Below, piece by piece: positions 1 to 8,690 of a DNA stretch of 64,000 nt; the first letter of the stretch is position 1; the number at the start of each line of letters is the position of its first letter. This DNA is from Actinotalea alkalitolerans. GTDB taxonomy: Bacteria > Actinomycetota > Actinomycetes > Actinomycetales > Cellulomonadaceae. A program made the position numbers and the translations under genes. A model generated the notes under the pieces. It was not told the origin of the DNA and searched no databases. It saw only the letters and a program-made list of their open reading frames with translations. The stretch lies in NCBI RefSeq assembly GCF_023369855.1, contig NZ_JAMBPP010000004.1, positions 62,001-126,000 of the forward strand. Reading direction: 5' to 3'.

Positions 1-303
1 TACGAGTTCATCGACATCACGATGCGCCCTGAGATCCAGGCGATCCTGGGCAACAACGGTGGCCTCCCGCTGGCCGCCGACCCGGCGGACATCACCGACG
101 CCAAGAGCCAGGAGCTCATCACCGCCTTCAACGAGGTGCTCGAGAACGACGGGCTGGCGTTCTACCCCGACTGGCCGGTCCCCGGGTTCTACGACGTCCT
201 GGTCTCTGGCTTCCAGTCCCTGATCAACCAGTCCAAGACGCCCGAGCAGGTGCTGACCGAGATCGGCTCGGCCTACGACGACGGCGTCGCCAACGTCGGA
301 TGA
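1..303 (+). CDS. Sugar ABC transporter substrate-binding protein, C-terminal end (partial)
   Basis: The reading frame is open from the first base and ends at a TGA, giving the last 100 residues of a protein whose start lies outside the window. The tail, with a closing stretch of the type 'SKTPEQVLTEIGSAYDDG', resembles the C-terminal helices of family 1 (CUT1) extracellular sugar-binding proteins. Two CUT1 permease genes follow directly, which fits a lipoprotein that captures an oligosaccharide outside the cell and delivers it to the permease pair. No ATPase gene lies in the visible part of the operon, so a shared MsiK-type ATPase elsewhere is likely (inference). The ligand cannot be read from the sequence; the downstream alpha-xylosidase and beta-glucosidase suggest a plant beta-glucan or xyloglucan oligosaccharide. 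Confidence 0.85.
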   Translation, partial: YEFIDITMRPEIQAILGNNGGLPLAADPADITDAKSQELITAFNEVLENDGLAFYPDWPVPGFYDVLVSGFQSLINQSKTPEQVLTEIGSAYDDGVANVG

Positions 304-308
304 CCTCA

Positions 309-340
309 CCGACGGGGCCGGTGACAACCGGCCCCGTCGG
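309..340 (+). promoter_or_regulatory. 13-bp perfect hairpin between binding-protein and permease genes
   Basis: Bases 309-321 are exactly complementary to 328-340, with a six-base loop. No T-run follows, so it is not a classic strong terminator. In CUT1 operons a hairpin at this place often protects the 3' end of the abundant binding-protein mRNA and lets only part of transcription continue into the permeases. That role is inferred here from position and structure. Confidence 0.6.
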
Positions 341-378
341 TCCCACCCCGAACGTCCAGCGACACCGGAGGCCGCCCG

Positions 379-1335
379 ATGGCGACGACGACCGTGCATG
401 AGGCATCGACGGGCACCCGCCCGGCGCGACGGAGCCCTGATCGCTCGGGGCGCGGGGGGTACTGGTTCTACCTGATCCCGGGAGCGGTGCTGTTCCTGGG
501 GGTCATCGTGGTGCCCTTCTTCATGAACCTGTACTTCTCGATGACGCGATGGGCCGGGATCGGCGACCCGCAGTGGATCGGCCTGGACAACTACGTCCGG
601 CTGCTCTCCGACGCGACGTTCTGGATGTCCTTCCGCAACTCGATCGCGATGATCGTCGCGATGGTCGTGGTGCCGACGCTGATCGGGCTGCTCCTCGCCG
701 CGGTCCTGTTCGACTTCCTCGGCAAGAGGTTCGACGGGCGGGTCGCGAGCATCCTGCGGGCCACCTACTACCTGCCCCAGATCCTGCCGGTCGCGGTCGC
801 GGGCATCCTGTGGGGCTGGATCCTCAACCCGCAGACCGGGGCGCTCAACGTCACGCTGCGCCAGCTGGGGCTCGAGCAGCTCGCCCTGAACTGGCTCGGG
901 GACACCAGCACGGCCCTGCCGACGGTCATGATGGTGATGATCTGGGTGCAGATCGGCTACCCGGTCGTCATCTTCATGGCCGCGCTGCAACGGGTGGACC
1001 CCGAGCTGTACGAGGCGGCCGAGCTCGACGGCGCGGGGTGGTTCCGTCGCTTCCGGGCGATCACCATCCCGCAGATCAAGCCCGAGACCTTCGTGGTCAC
1101 GCTGACCTGCACCATCGCCGCGCTCAAGGTCTTCGGTCCGATCTTCGTGCTGACCCGCGGCGGACCGGAGAACTCGACCAACGTCCCGTCCTACTTCGCG
1201 TACCAGAACTTCTTCGCACGGTCCCAGGTGGGTTACGGGGCGGCGATCGCGACGGTGCTGACGGTCATCGTGATCATCGTGTCCATCGCGTTCATCCGGT
1301 TCCAGATGGCGAGCGAGCGCAAGGAGAGTCGCTGA
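379..1335 (+). CDS. CUT1 sugar ABC transporter permease, MalF/UgpA type
   Basis: This 318-residue inner-membrane protein has a cytoplasmic N-terminal stretch of about 30 residues and then six hydrophobic segments. The EAA loop that docks the ATPase reads 'EAAELDGAGWFRRF' near residues 213-226, as in sugar permeases of the binding-protein-dependent type. The start is an ATG with GGAGG at 367-371, seven bases upstream. Its stop overlaps the start of the second permease by one base, so the two are translationally coupled and should form a heterodimeric channel. Substrate is unknown; the two glycosidases downstream suggest an oligosaccharide with xylose and beta-glucose units. Confidence 0.93.
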   Translation: MATTTVHEASTGTRPARRSPDRSGRGGYWFYLIPGAVLFLGVIVVPFFMNLYFSMTRWAGIGDPQWIGLDNYVRLLSDATFWMSFRNSIAMIVAMVVVPTLIGLLLAAVLFDFLGKRFDGRVASILRATYYLPQILPVAVAGILWGWILNPQTGALNVTLRQLGLEQLALNWLGDTSTALPTVMMVMIWVQIGYPVVIFMAALQRVDPELYEAAELDGAGWFRRFRAITIPQIKPETFVVTLTCTIAALKVFGPIFVLTRGGPENSTNVPSYFAYQNFFARSQVGYGAAIATVLTVIVIIVSIAFIRFQMASERKESR

Positions 1336-2270
1336 TGACCACCGAGCCCGTCGTCCTGGGACGCACACCCCTGGCGCCCGGTGCCGCCGGCCCTGACCGG
1401 CCCGGACCGTCCGGCGCGGCAGGCGCCGACCGCAGCAGGGACCGCCTGCACCGCGGCTCGCTGCGCTGGCTCGTGCTCGCGGTGACCGTCCTGGTCGCCG
1501 CGGCGATGATGGTGCCGTTCGCCATCATGCTCCTCAACGCCTTCAAGTCCCCGGCCGACTACTCGGCGAACGGGCCGTTGAGCCTGCCCACGAGCCTGTA
1601 CACCGACGGGCTGGTGAACTTCTGGAACCGGGTCGACTACCCGGGCAAGCTCGCGAACTCGATCGTGATCAGTGGCTCGGTGGCGATCCTGGCGACCGTC
1701 GTCTCCCTGTTCAACGCGTACGCGCTGGGCATCGGACGGGTCAAGGGTCGGATGTGGATCGTGACCCTCTTCCTGCTCGCGAACATGCTGCCGCAGGAGG
1801 CGCTGGTCTACCCGCTGTACTTCCTGGCCAAGGAGACCGGGCTCTACAACACCCAGCTCTCGGTGATCATCATCTTCACCGTGATCCAGAGCGCCTTCGG
1901 CACGTACCTGCTGTCCTCGGTGCTCTCGACGTTCCCGCCGTCGGTGCTCGAGGCGGCCGCCCTGGACGGGGCAAGCAGGTGGCAGGTGCTCTGGCGGGTG
2001 GTCTTCCCGATCTCCCGGCCGACCCTCGCGGTGCTCGTCATCTTCTTCTTCATCTGGACATGGAACGAGTTCTTCATCCCGCTCGTCATGCTGATCGACA
2101 ACGCGACGCAGACGATCCCGGTGGCCCTCGCCTCGCTCCAGGGTGACCGGCTGATGGACGCTCCCACGATCAACGCAGGCTCGCTGATCAGCCTGCTGCC
2201 CGCGGTCATCTTCTTCTTCATCTTCCAGCGCACGCTGACCCGGGGCATCACGGCCGGGGCGGTCAAGTGA
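1335..2270 (+). CDS. CUT1 sugar ABC transporter permease, MalG/UgpE type
   Basis: The protein has 311 residues, six predicted membrane segments and a C-terminal EAA loop ('EAAALDGASRWQV'), the MalG-type partner of the preceding MalF-type permease. The ATG is the one that overlaps the previous stop (TGATG), with AAGGAG at 1321-1326 as ribosome-binding site. The frame is open far upstream, but that part is the shadow of the first permease. The Pro/Gly/Ala-rich cytoplasmic N-terminus of about 45 residues before the first membrane helix is longer than usual. It belongs to the transporter operon that continues into the GH31 gene 73 bases downstream. Confidence 0.93.
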   Translation: MTTEPVVLGRTPLAPGAAGPDRPGPSGAAGADRSRDRLHRGSLRWLVLAVTVLVAAAMMVPFAIMLLNAFKSPADYSANGPLSLPTSLYTDGLVNFWNRVDYPGKLANSIVISGSVAILATVVSLFNAYALGIGRVKGRMWIVTLFLLANMLPQEALVYPLYFLAKETGLYNTQLSVIIIFTVIQSAFGTYLLSSVLSTFPPSVLEAAALDGASRWQVLWRVVFPISRPTLAVLVIFFFIWTWNEFFIPLVMLIDNATQTIPVALASLQGDRLMDAPTINAGSLISLLPAVIFFFIFQRTLTRGITAGAVK

Positions 2271-2343
2271 CCGGCCGCCACCGAACGCCCCCGCGTCCCA
2301 CTCACGACCCGACCCACCTGCCGACCGAGAGCGACGAGACCCC

Positions 2344-4641
2344 ATGAAGTTCACCGACGGGTACTGGATGGTCCGCGAGGGCATGCACCCGGCCCACCCC
2401 GCCCAGGCCTACGACGTCTGGGCGCAGGACGACGCCATGACGGTGTACGCCCCGACCAGCGCGATCCGCACCCGGGGCGACACCCTCAACCGTCCGGTGG
2501 TGACACTCACGTACAGCTCACCCATGCCCGACGTCATCCGGGTGCGCGTCGAGAACCACACCGGCGGTCTCGACCGCGGCCCGCACTTCGCTCTCGAGGG
2601 GCCCGCACGGGTCCCCGTGGACATCGAGGTGGACGACACCGTCGGTGTGCTGACCTCGGGAGGCCTGTCGGTCCACGTCCAGCGCGGCGACCGGTGGAAC
2701 GTGGAGTTCCGGGCCGGAGGGCGCGTGCTGACCTCGAGCCCGCACAAGGCCACGGGGGTCGTGACGACCGACCAGGGCGAGACCCACGTCCACGAGCAGC
2801 TGACGCTCGGCGTGGGGGAGCACGTCTACGGTCTGGGCGAGAGGTTCGGACCGTTCGTCAAGAACGGGCAGAGCGTGGACATCTGGAACGCCGACGGCGG
2901 GACGTCGAGCGAGCAGGCCTACAAGAACGTGCCCTTCTACCTGACCGACCAGGGGTACGGCGTCTTCGTGAACCAGCCCGAGCTCGTCTCGTTCGAGATC
3001 GCCTCGGAGAACACCTCTCGCACGCAGTTCAGCGTCCGCGGGCAGTCGCTGGAGTACCTGGTCATCCACGGCCCGAGCCCCAAGGAGATCCTGCGGCGCT
3101 ACACCGCCCTGACCGGACGGCCGGCACGGGTGCCCACGTGGTCGTACGGGCTGTGGATGTCCACGTCCTTCACGACCGACTACGACGAGGCAACGGTGAC
3201 CCGCTTCGTGGAGGGGATGGCCGAGCGTGACCTGCCGCTCAGCGTGGTGCACTTCGACTGCTTCTGGATGCGCGAGCTCAACTGGTGCGACTTCGAGTGG
3301 GACCCCAGGACCTTCCCCGACCCCGAGGGGATGCTCACCCGTCTGAAGGACCGGGGCCTGCGCATCTGCGTGTGGATCAACCCCTACATCGCGCAGCGCT
3401 CGCCGCTCTTCGCCGAGGCCGCTTCCCGCGGCTACCTGGTGCGTCGGACGGACGGCTCGGTGTGGCAGTGGGACAAGTGGCAGGCCGGCATGGGGCTGGT
3501 GGACTTCACCAACCCGGAGGCCACCGCGTGGTTCACCGGCCACCTCGACCGCCTGATCGGGATGGGGGTCGACGCGTTCAAGACGGACTTCGGCGAGCGG
3601 ATCCCCACCGACGGGATCGTCTGGCACGACGGCTCCGACCCCGAGCGGATGCACAACTACTACGCCCAGCTGTACAACCGGAGCGTCTTCGACCTCCTGG
3701 TCCGGCGCCGGGGGGAGGGCGAGGCGGTGCTGTTCGCCCGGTCGGCGACGGCCGGCGGGCAGCAGCTGCCGGTGCACTGGGGCGGTGACTGCTGGTCGAC
3801 CTACGAGGCCATGGCCGAGTCGCTGCGCGGCGGTCTGTCGCTGTCCTTGTCAGGCTTCGGCTACTGGAGCCATGACATCGGCGGCTTCGAGGGCACCCCG
3901 GATCCCACGGTGTTCAAGCGCTGGCTCGCCTTCGGGCTGCTCTCCTCGCACTCGCGGCTGCACGGCTCGGGCTCCTACCGGGTGCCCTGGGCGTTCGACG
4001 AGGAAGCGGTCGAGGTCACCCGGCGCTTCACCCGGCTCAAGATGTCGCTGATGCCCTACCTGGCGCGGGTCGCCGAGGAGGCGCACACGGACGGGACGCC
4101 GATGATGCGGCCGATGGTGCTCGAGTTCCCCGAGGACCGTGGTGCGGCGACGGTCGACACCCAGTACATGCTCGGTGACGCCCTGCTCGTCGCCCCGGTC
4201 TTCGACGCCGAGGGGGTGGTGGACGTCTACGTCCCGGCGGGGACCTGGACCGACCTGCTGAGCGGTGCACAGGTGACCGGGCCGCGCTGGGACCGGCAGC
4301 GGCACGACGTGCAGTCCCTGCCCCTGCTGGTCCGGCCCGGGACGGTGGTCCCGCTCGGTGCACGTAGCGACCGTCCCGACTACGACTACGCCCAGGGCGT
4401 GGTGCTGCACGTGGTCGAGCCGCAGGACGGTGCGCGGACGGAGGTGCTCGTCCCTCGTGGCGGCGACGAGAGCACCCGCCCGCCCGCCCGCTTCGTCGTC
4501 GAGCGTGCCGGCACCGAGGTGCGCGTCAGCGCGAGCCACACCCCGCCCGACTGGTCGGTGCAGGTGGCCGTCGCGGGCCGCGTCCACGGACCTGTGCGGG
4601 TCGTCGCCGGGCAGGACGAGGTCCGGCTCGCGATCGGCTGA
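2344..4641 (+). CDS. yicI: Alpha-xylosidase, GH31 (YicI family)
   Basis: This 765-residue protein is close in length and layout to Escherichia coli YicI (772 residues). It has an N-terminal beta-sandwich, a (beta/alpha)8 barrel from about residue 255 to 600 and C-terminal beta domains. The nucleophile Asp is in 'FKTDFGE' (Asp415) and the acid/base Asp in 'HWGGDCW' (Asp482), matching positions known for YicI. The family removes alpha-1,6-linked xylose from the non-reducing end of xyloglucan oligosaccharides, releasing isoprimeverose-type xylose. There is no signal peptide, so it acts in the cytoplasm on imported sugars. It lies 73 bases behind the transporter permeases and ahead of a GH1 beta-glucosidase. 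The family assignment is firm; the exact substrate is inferred. Confidence 0.93.
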   Translation: MKFTDGYWMVREGMHPAHPAQAYDVWAQDDAMTVYAPTSAIRTRGDTLNRPVVTLTYSSPMPDVIRVRVENHTGGLDRGPHFALEGPARVPVDIEVDDTVGVLTSGGLSVHVQRGDRWNVEFRAGGRVLTSSPHKATGVVTTDQGETHVHEQLTLGVGEHVYGLGERFGPFVKNGQSVDIWNADGGTSSEQAYKNVPFYLTDQGYGVFVNQPELVSFEIASENTSRTQFSVRGQSLEYLVIHGPSPKEILRRYTALTGRPARVPTWSYGLWMSTSFTTDYDEATVTRFVEGMAERDLPLSVVHFDCFWMRELNWCDFEWDPRTFPDPEGMLTRLKDRGLRICVWINPYIAQRSPLFAEAASRGYLVRRTDGSVWQWDKWQAGMGLVDFTNPEATAWFTGHLDRLIGMGVDAFKTDFGERIPTDGIVWHDGSDPERMHNYYAQLYNRSVFDLLVRRRGEGEAVLFARSATAGGQQLPVHWGGDCWSTYEAMAESLRGGLSLSLSGFGYWSHDIGGFEGTPDPTVFKRWLAFGLLSSHSRLHGSGSYRVPWAFDEEAVEVTRRFTRLKMSLMPYLARVAEEAHTDGTPMMRPMVLEFPEDRGAATVDTQYMLGDALLVAPVFDAEGVVDVYVPAGTWTDLLSGAQVTGPRWDRQRHDVQSLPLLVRPGTVVPLGARSDRPDYDYAQGVVLHVVEPQDGARTEVLVPRGGDESTRPPARFVVERAGTEVRVSASHTPPDWSVQVAVAGRVHGPVRVVAGQDEVRLAIG

Positions 4642-4687
4642 CCCGCCGCGCGTCCCGGCCCGCTGCGGCGAGCGGGGACGTCGCAGG

Positions 4688-4701
4688 TGATCGCGCTCCC
4701 A
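4688..4701 (+). promoter_or_regulatory. Possible CebR/CelR-like operator upstream of the GH1 gene
   Basis: The 14-base stretch TGATCGCGCTCCCA matches the inverted-repeat operator TGGGAGCGCTCCCA known for the cellobiose repressor CebR/CelR of actinobacteria at 11 of 14 positions. The right half is perfect and the left half degenerate. It lies 56 bases before the beta-glucosidase start, in a 115-base gap where a promoter would fit. No CebR gene is in this window. The imperfect left half makes the site uncertain. Confidence 0.35.
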
Positions 4702-4756
4702 TCCCGGGGGCGCCCGAGTACCCGAATCGGTTCGACCAGTGTCAGGATGTGTCCCC

Positions 4757-6199
<1,443 letters not shown>

Positions 6200-6276
6200 C
6201 GGCAGCCGGTCGGCCGACCCCGCCGGGTGCGGGCCGACCGGCTGCACCGCGCCCTGCGGCGCGGGAGGATGGTGAC

Positions 6277-6579
6277 ATGCCACGCAGCCGCGGATCCCGG
6301 CGCCGCCCCTGGGGCGAGGAGCACCCCGAGCTCGACGTCGAGCGCGCCCGGGGTGGCATCCAGCGCGTCGAGGGCGGCCCGTCAGGGCAGTGGCACGTGC
6401 GCCGGGTGAGCACCTCGGCCAAGTCCTACCGCTGCCCGGGCTGCTCCCAGGAGATCCCCGCGGGCACCGCGCACGTGGTGGCGTGGGCGGCTGACGGGCT
6501 CTTCGGTCCCGAGGCGGCCCTCGCCGACCGCAGGCACTGGCACCCGGGGTGCTGGGCCGCCCGGACGACCCGGCGCTGA
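6277..6579 (+). CDS. Small Cys/His-rich conserved actinobacterial protein
   Basis: This is a 100-residue basic protein of unassigned function. Residues 53-56 are Cys-Pro-Gly-Cys, followed by His66, His87, His89 and Cys92 ('HWHPGCW'), a set that could hold one zinc ion in a treble-clef or HNH-like fold. No catalytic HNH signature is complete, so nuclease activity is not claimed. The N-terminus is Arg-rich ('PRSRGSRRR'), which would suit nucleic-acid contact. The ATG has GGGAGG at 6263-6268 as ribosome-binding site. An alpha/beta hydrolase gene follows 38 bases later on the same strand. Similar short proteins are common as hypothetical genes in actinobacteria; I do not know a demonstrated role. 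Confidence 0.8.
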   Translation: MPRSRGSRRRPWGEEHPELDVERARGGIQRVEGGPSGQWHVRRVSTSAKSYRCPGCSQEIPAGTAHVVAWAADGLFGPEAALADRRHWHPGCWAARTTRR

Positions 6580-6617
6580 CCCGTCCAGCCGGGCGAATCA
6601 TGGATAGTCTCGACCCG

Positions 6618-7373
6618 ATGACCTCCGAGATCCGGTCCATGACCATCCTTCCTGCCCGTCGGGAGGAGATCGAGCTGCACACCGCGGACGGGCTGACCCT
6701 CGTCGGTGAGCTCGCCAGGCCCGAGCAGACCGCCCCGCGGGCGACGCTGGTCACCCTGCACCCCCTGCCGACCCACGGCGGGTTCATGGACTCGCACGTG
6801 CTGCGCAAGGCCTCGTGGCGGCTCCCTGCCCTGGCCGACCTCGCAGTCCTCCGGTTCAACACCCGCGGCACCGCGAGTGCCCGTGGCCGCAGCGACGGGT
6901 CGTTCGACGGCGGGGACGCCGAGCGGTTCGACGTCGCGGCGGCGATCGAGTACGCCGAGTTCCACGACCTGCCACGTCGCTGGCTCGTCGGGTGGTCCTT
7001 CGGCACCGAGCTCGCGCTCATGCACGGCGACGACCCCGCGGTCGAAGGGGCGATCCTGCTCTCGCCGCCACTGCACCGGGCGGGGCTCGAAGACCTGCAG
7101 CGTTGGGACGCAGGCGGCAAGCCGCTCGTGGTCCTCGTGCCCGAGCTGGACGACTACCTGCGGCCCGAGGACGCCCATGAGCGGTTCTCGGTGGTGAGGC
7201 AGGCTGAGGTGATCGGTGTCGAGGGGGCCAAGCACCTGTGGGTGGGGGAGTCCGCCGTGCGGCGCGTGCTCGACGAGATCGTCGCCCACGTGCTGCCCGG
7301 ACACCCGCCGCTGCCGACCACGTGGGACGGACCCACGCAGACCGCTGACCAGGACGATGACCAGACCCGCTGA
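6618..7373 (+). CDS. Alpha/beta hydrolase
   Basis: The 251-residue protein has the alpha/beta-hydrolase layout: an oxyanion-hole region around 'TLHPLPTHGG', the nucleophile elbow 'GWSFG' (Ser127), an acidic residue in 'ELDDYLRPED' and a C-terminal His in 'GAKHLW'. The pattern 'HPLPTHGG', with removal of a prefix, is typical of the small cytoplasmic hydrolases related to dienelactone hydrolase-like and serine aminopeptidase-like proteins. No substrate can be named. The start at 6618 is chosen because a TAGTCT -10-like element at 6605-6610 ends seven bases before the ATG, suggesting a leaderless transcript; an ATG at 6600 is an alternative. A second hydrolase follows 45 bases downstream. Confidence 0.85.
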   Translation: MTSEIRSMTILPARREEIELHTADGLTLVGELARPEQTAPRATLVTLHPLPTHGGFMDSHVLRKASWRLPALADLAVLRFNTRGTASARGRSDGSFDGGDAERFDVAAAIEYAEFHDLPRRWLVGWSFGTELALMHGDDPAVEGAILLSPPLHRAGLEDLQRWDAGGKPLVVLVPELDDYLRPEDAHERFSVVRQAEVIGVEGAKHLWVGESAVRRVLDEIVAHVLPGHPPLPTTWDGPTQTADQDDDQTR

Positions 7374-7418
7374 CGCCACCACGGAGCGTCCCGCGGGGTC
7401 GACGACACGGAGGGCTCG

Positions 7419-8243
7419 ATGACCACCGACGGCATGCTCAGGCTGCACACGCTGCGTCAGGGGGCGGAGGCGATGCTTCCCCTGGTGCTGCTGCACGGGT
7501 TCCCGCTGGACCACCGGATGTGGCTGGACGTCACCGACCTGCTGGCGGGGGACCGCACCGTGCTGGCCCCCGACCTCCCCGGGTTCGGTGACTCGCCGGT
7601 GGGGCCTGACGTCGCCGAGGCGCTCGGCGAGAGCCGGGCGACCACCTCGGTCGAGGTGATGGCCGATGCCGTCGCGGCGACCCTGACCGCGGCCGGCGTC
7701 GACCGCGCCGTGGTGGCAGGCCTGTCGATGGGTGGCTACGTGGCGATGGCCCTCGCCGAGCGGCACCCGGGCATGGTCGCGGGCCTCGGGCTGATCGACA
7801 CCAAGTCCACGGCCGACGACGACGCGGCCCGGGCCAAGCGGTTCGAGATCGCCGACGCCGTGCTCGCCGAGTGGAGGGTCGATGCGGTGTTCGGGATGCG
7901 CACCTCGGTCCTCGGCGCGACCAACCGTGTCGCCCGTCCGGACCTGGTCGAACGGCTCGAACGATGGATCAGGGACCAGGGTCCGTTCGCGGTGGCATGG
8001 GCCCAGCGCGCGATGGCGGCGCGCCCCGACCGCACCGGTGTGCTCGCGGCCTTCGAGGGTCCGTCCGTCGTGGTGGTCGGTGACGAGGACGAGCTCTCAC
8101 CGGTGCCCGCGGCCGAGCACATGGTCTCGGTCCTGCGCGACACCGAGCTCGTGGTGGTCCACGGCGCCGGGCACATGACGAGCAACGAGAGCCCTGAGCC
8201 GGTCGCGAGCGCGCTGAGCCGGCTGCTGCTGCGCGCCCGCTGA
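7419..8243 (+). CDS. Alpha/beta hydrolase (lactonase/esterase-like)
   Basis: A 274-residue enzyme with a full alpha/beta-hydrolase signature: 'LLHGFPLDHRMW' (oxyanion hole), 'GLSMGGY' nucleophile elbow with Ser103, an acidic residue in 'VGDEDELSPV', and the catalytic His252 in 'GAGHMTSNE'. The pattern 'PLDHRMW...LPGFG' is shared with 3-oxoadipate enol-lactonase-like and related esterases, but no other aromatic-degradation genes lie nearby, so the substrate is open. ATG start with a GGAGGG sequence about six bases upstream. It is probably co-transcribed with the preceding hydrolase. The gene converges on the minus-strand pair at 8.3-11 kb with only an 18-base gap. Confidence 0.88.
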   Translation: MTTDGMLRLHTLRQGAEAMLPLVLLHGFPLDHRMWLDVTDLLAGDRTVLAPDLPGFGDSPVGPDVAEALGESRATTSVEVMADAVAATLTAAGVDRAVVAGLSMGGYVAMALAERHPGMVAGLGLIDTKSTADDDAARAKRFEIADAVLAEWRVDAVFGMRTSVLGATNRVARPDLVERLERWIRDQGPFAVAWAQRAMAARPDRTGVLAAFEGPSVVVVGDEDELSPVPAAEHMVSVLRDTELVVVHGAGHMTSNESPEPVASALSRLLLRAR

Positions 8244-8261
8244 CCCGGGGCGCGACCTGGC

Positions 8262-8690
8262 TCAGCTCGTCGGTGAGTCTCCGAGGGTGATCCTCAGGGC
8301 GTCCTCCAGGGCGATGGACTCACCGTCCCGCCCACCGGCCCCGAGCACCAGCGGTGGGTCGCTCGGCACGAGGGACGCCCCCAGGACGAGAGAACGCAGG
8401 CTGGCCGGGACGGTGAGCAGGTAGAACTCGCCGTCGGTGCCCACCGCGACGCTCTCGTTCTTGCGCAGGTACCACCCCGAGGTCGAGGTCCGGTACCTGC
8501 TCCGGCCGTCATAGCTGCGGACCCTCAGCCGTGTCGGTGGGATCCCTCGGACGTCAGCCTGGGTGACGAACTCGGCGATCAGCTCGCGGGCGCGGGCCGA
8601 CTCGGCGGCACGACGACGCTCCAGGGCAGAGGCGTGCACCTCCGCCGCGTCGCTGCGCGCCTCCCGCCAGGAAGGCTCGTCCTCAGGCAC
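8262..8690 (-). CDS. Conserved hypothetical protein translationally coupled to the coiled-coil gene
   Basis: The 142-residue protein starts with a charged helix (residues 1-45, rich in Glu, Arg and Ala) followed by a beta-rich domain with 'SGWYLRKNESVAVGTDGEFYLL'-type strands (about residues 70-110) and a closing region that reads as a second beta segment. I do not recognise a named family. The GTG start overlaps the stop of the upstream coiled-coil gene by eight bases, so the two are translated together and probably act together. The middle segment 'KNESVAVGTDGEFYLLTVP' looks like a small conserved actinobacterial module. Coding is supported by frame, overlap and amino-acid composition; function is unknown. 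Confidence 0.75.
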   Translation of the reverse strand: MPEDEPSWREARSDAAEVHASALERRRAAESARARELIAEFVTQADVRGIPPTRLRVRSYDGRSRYRTSTSGWYLRKNESVAVGTDGEFYLLTVPASLRSLVLGASLVPSDPPLVLGAGGRDGESIALEDALRITLGDSPTS

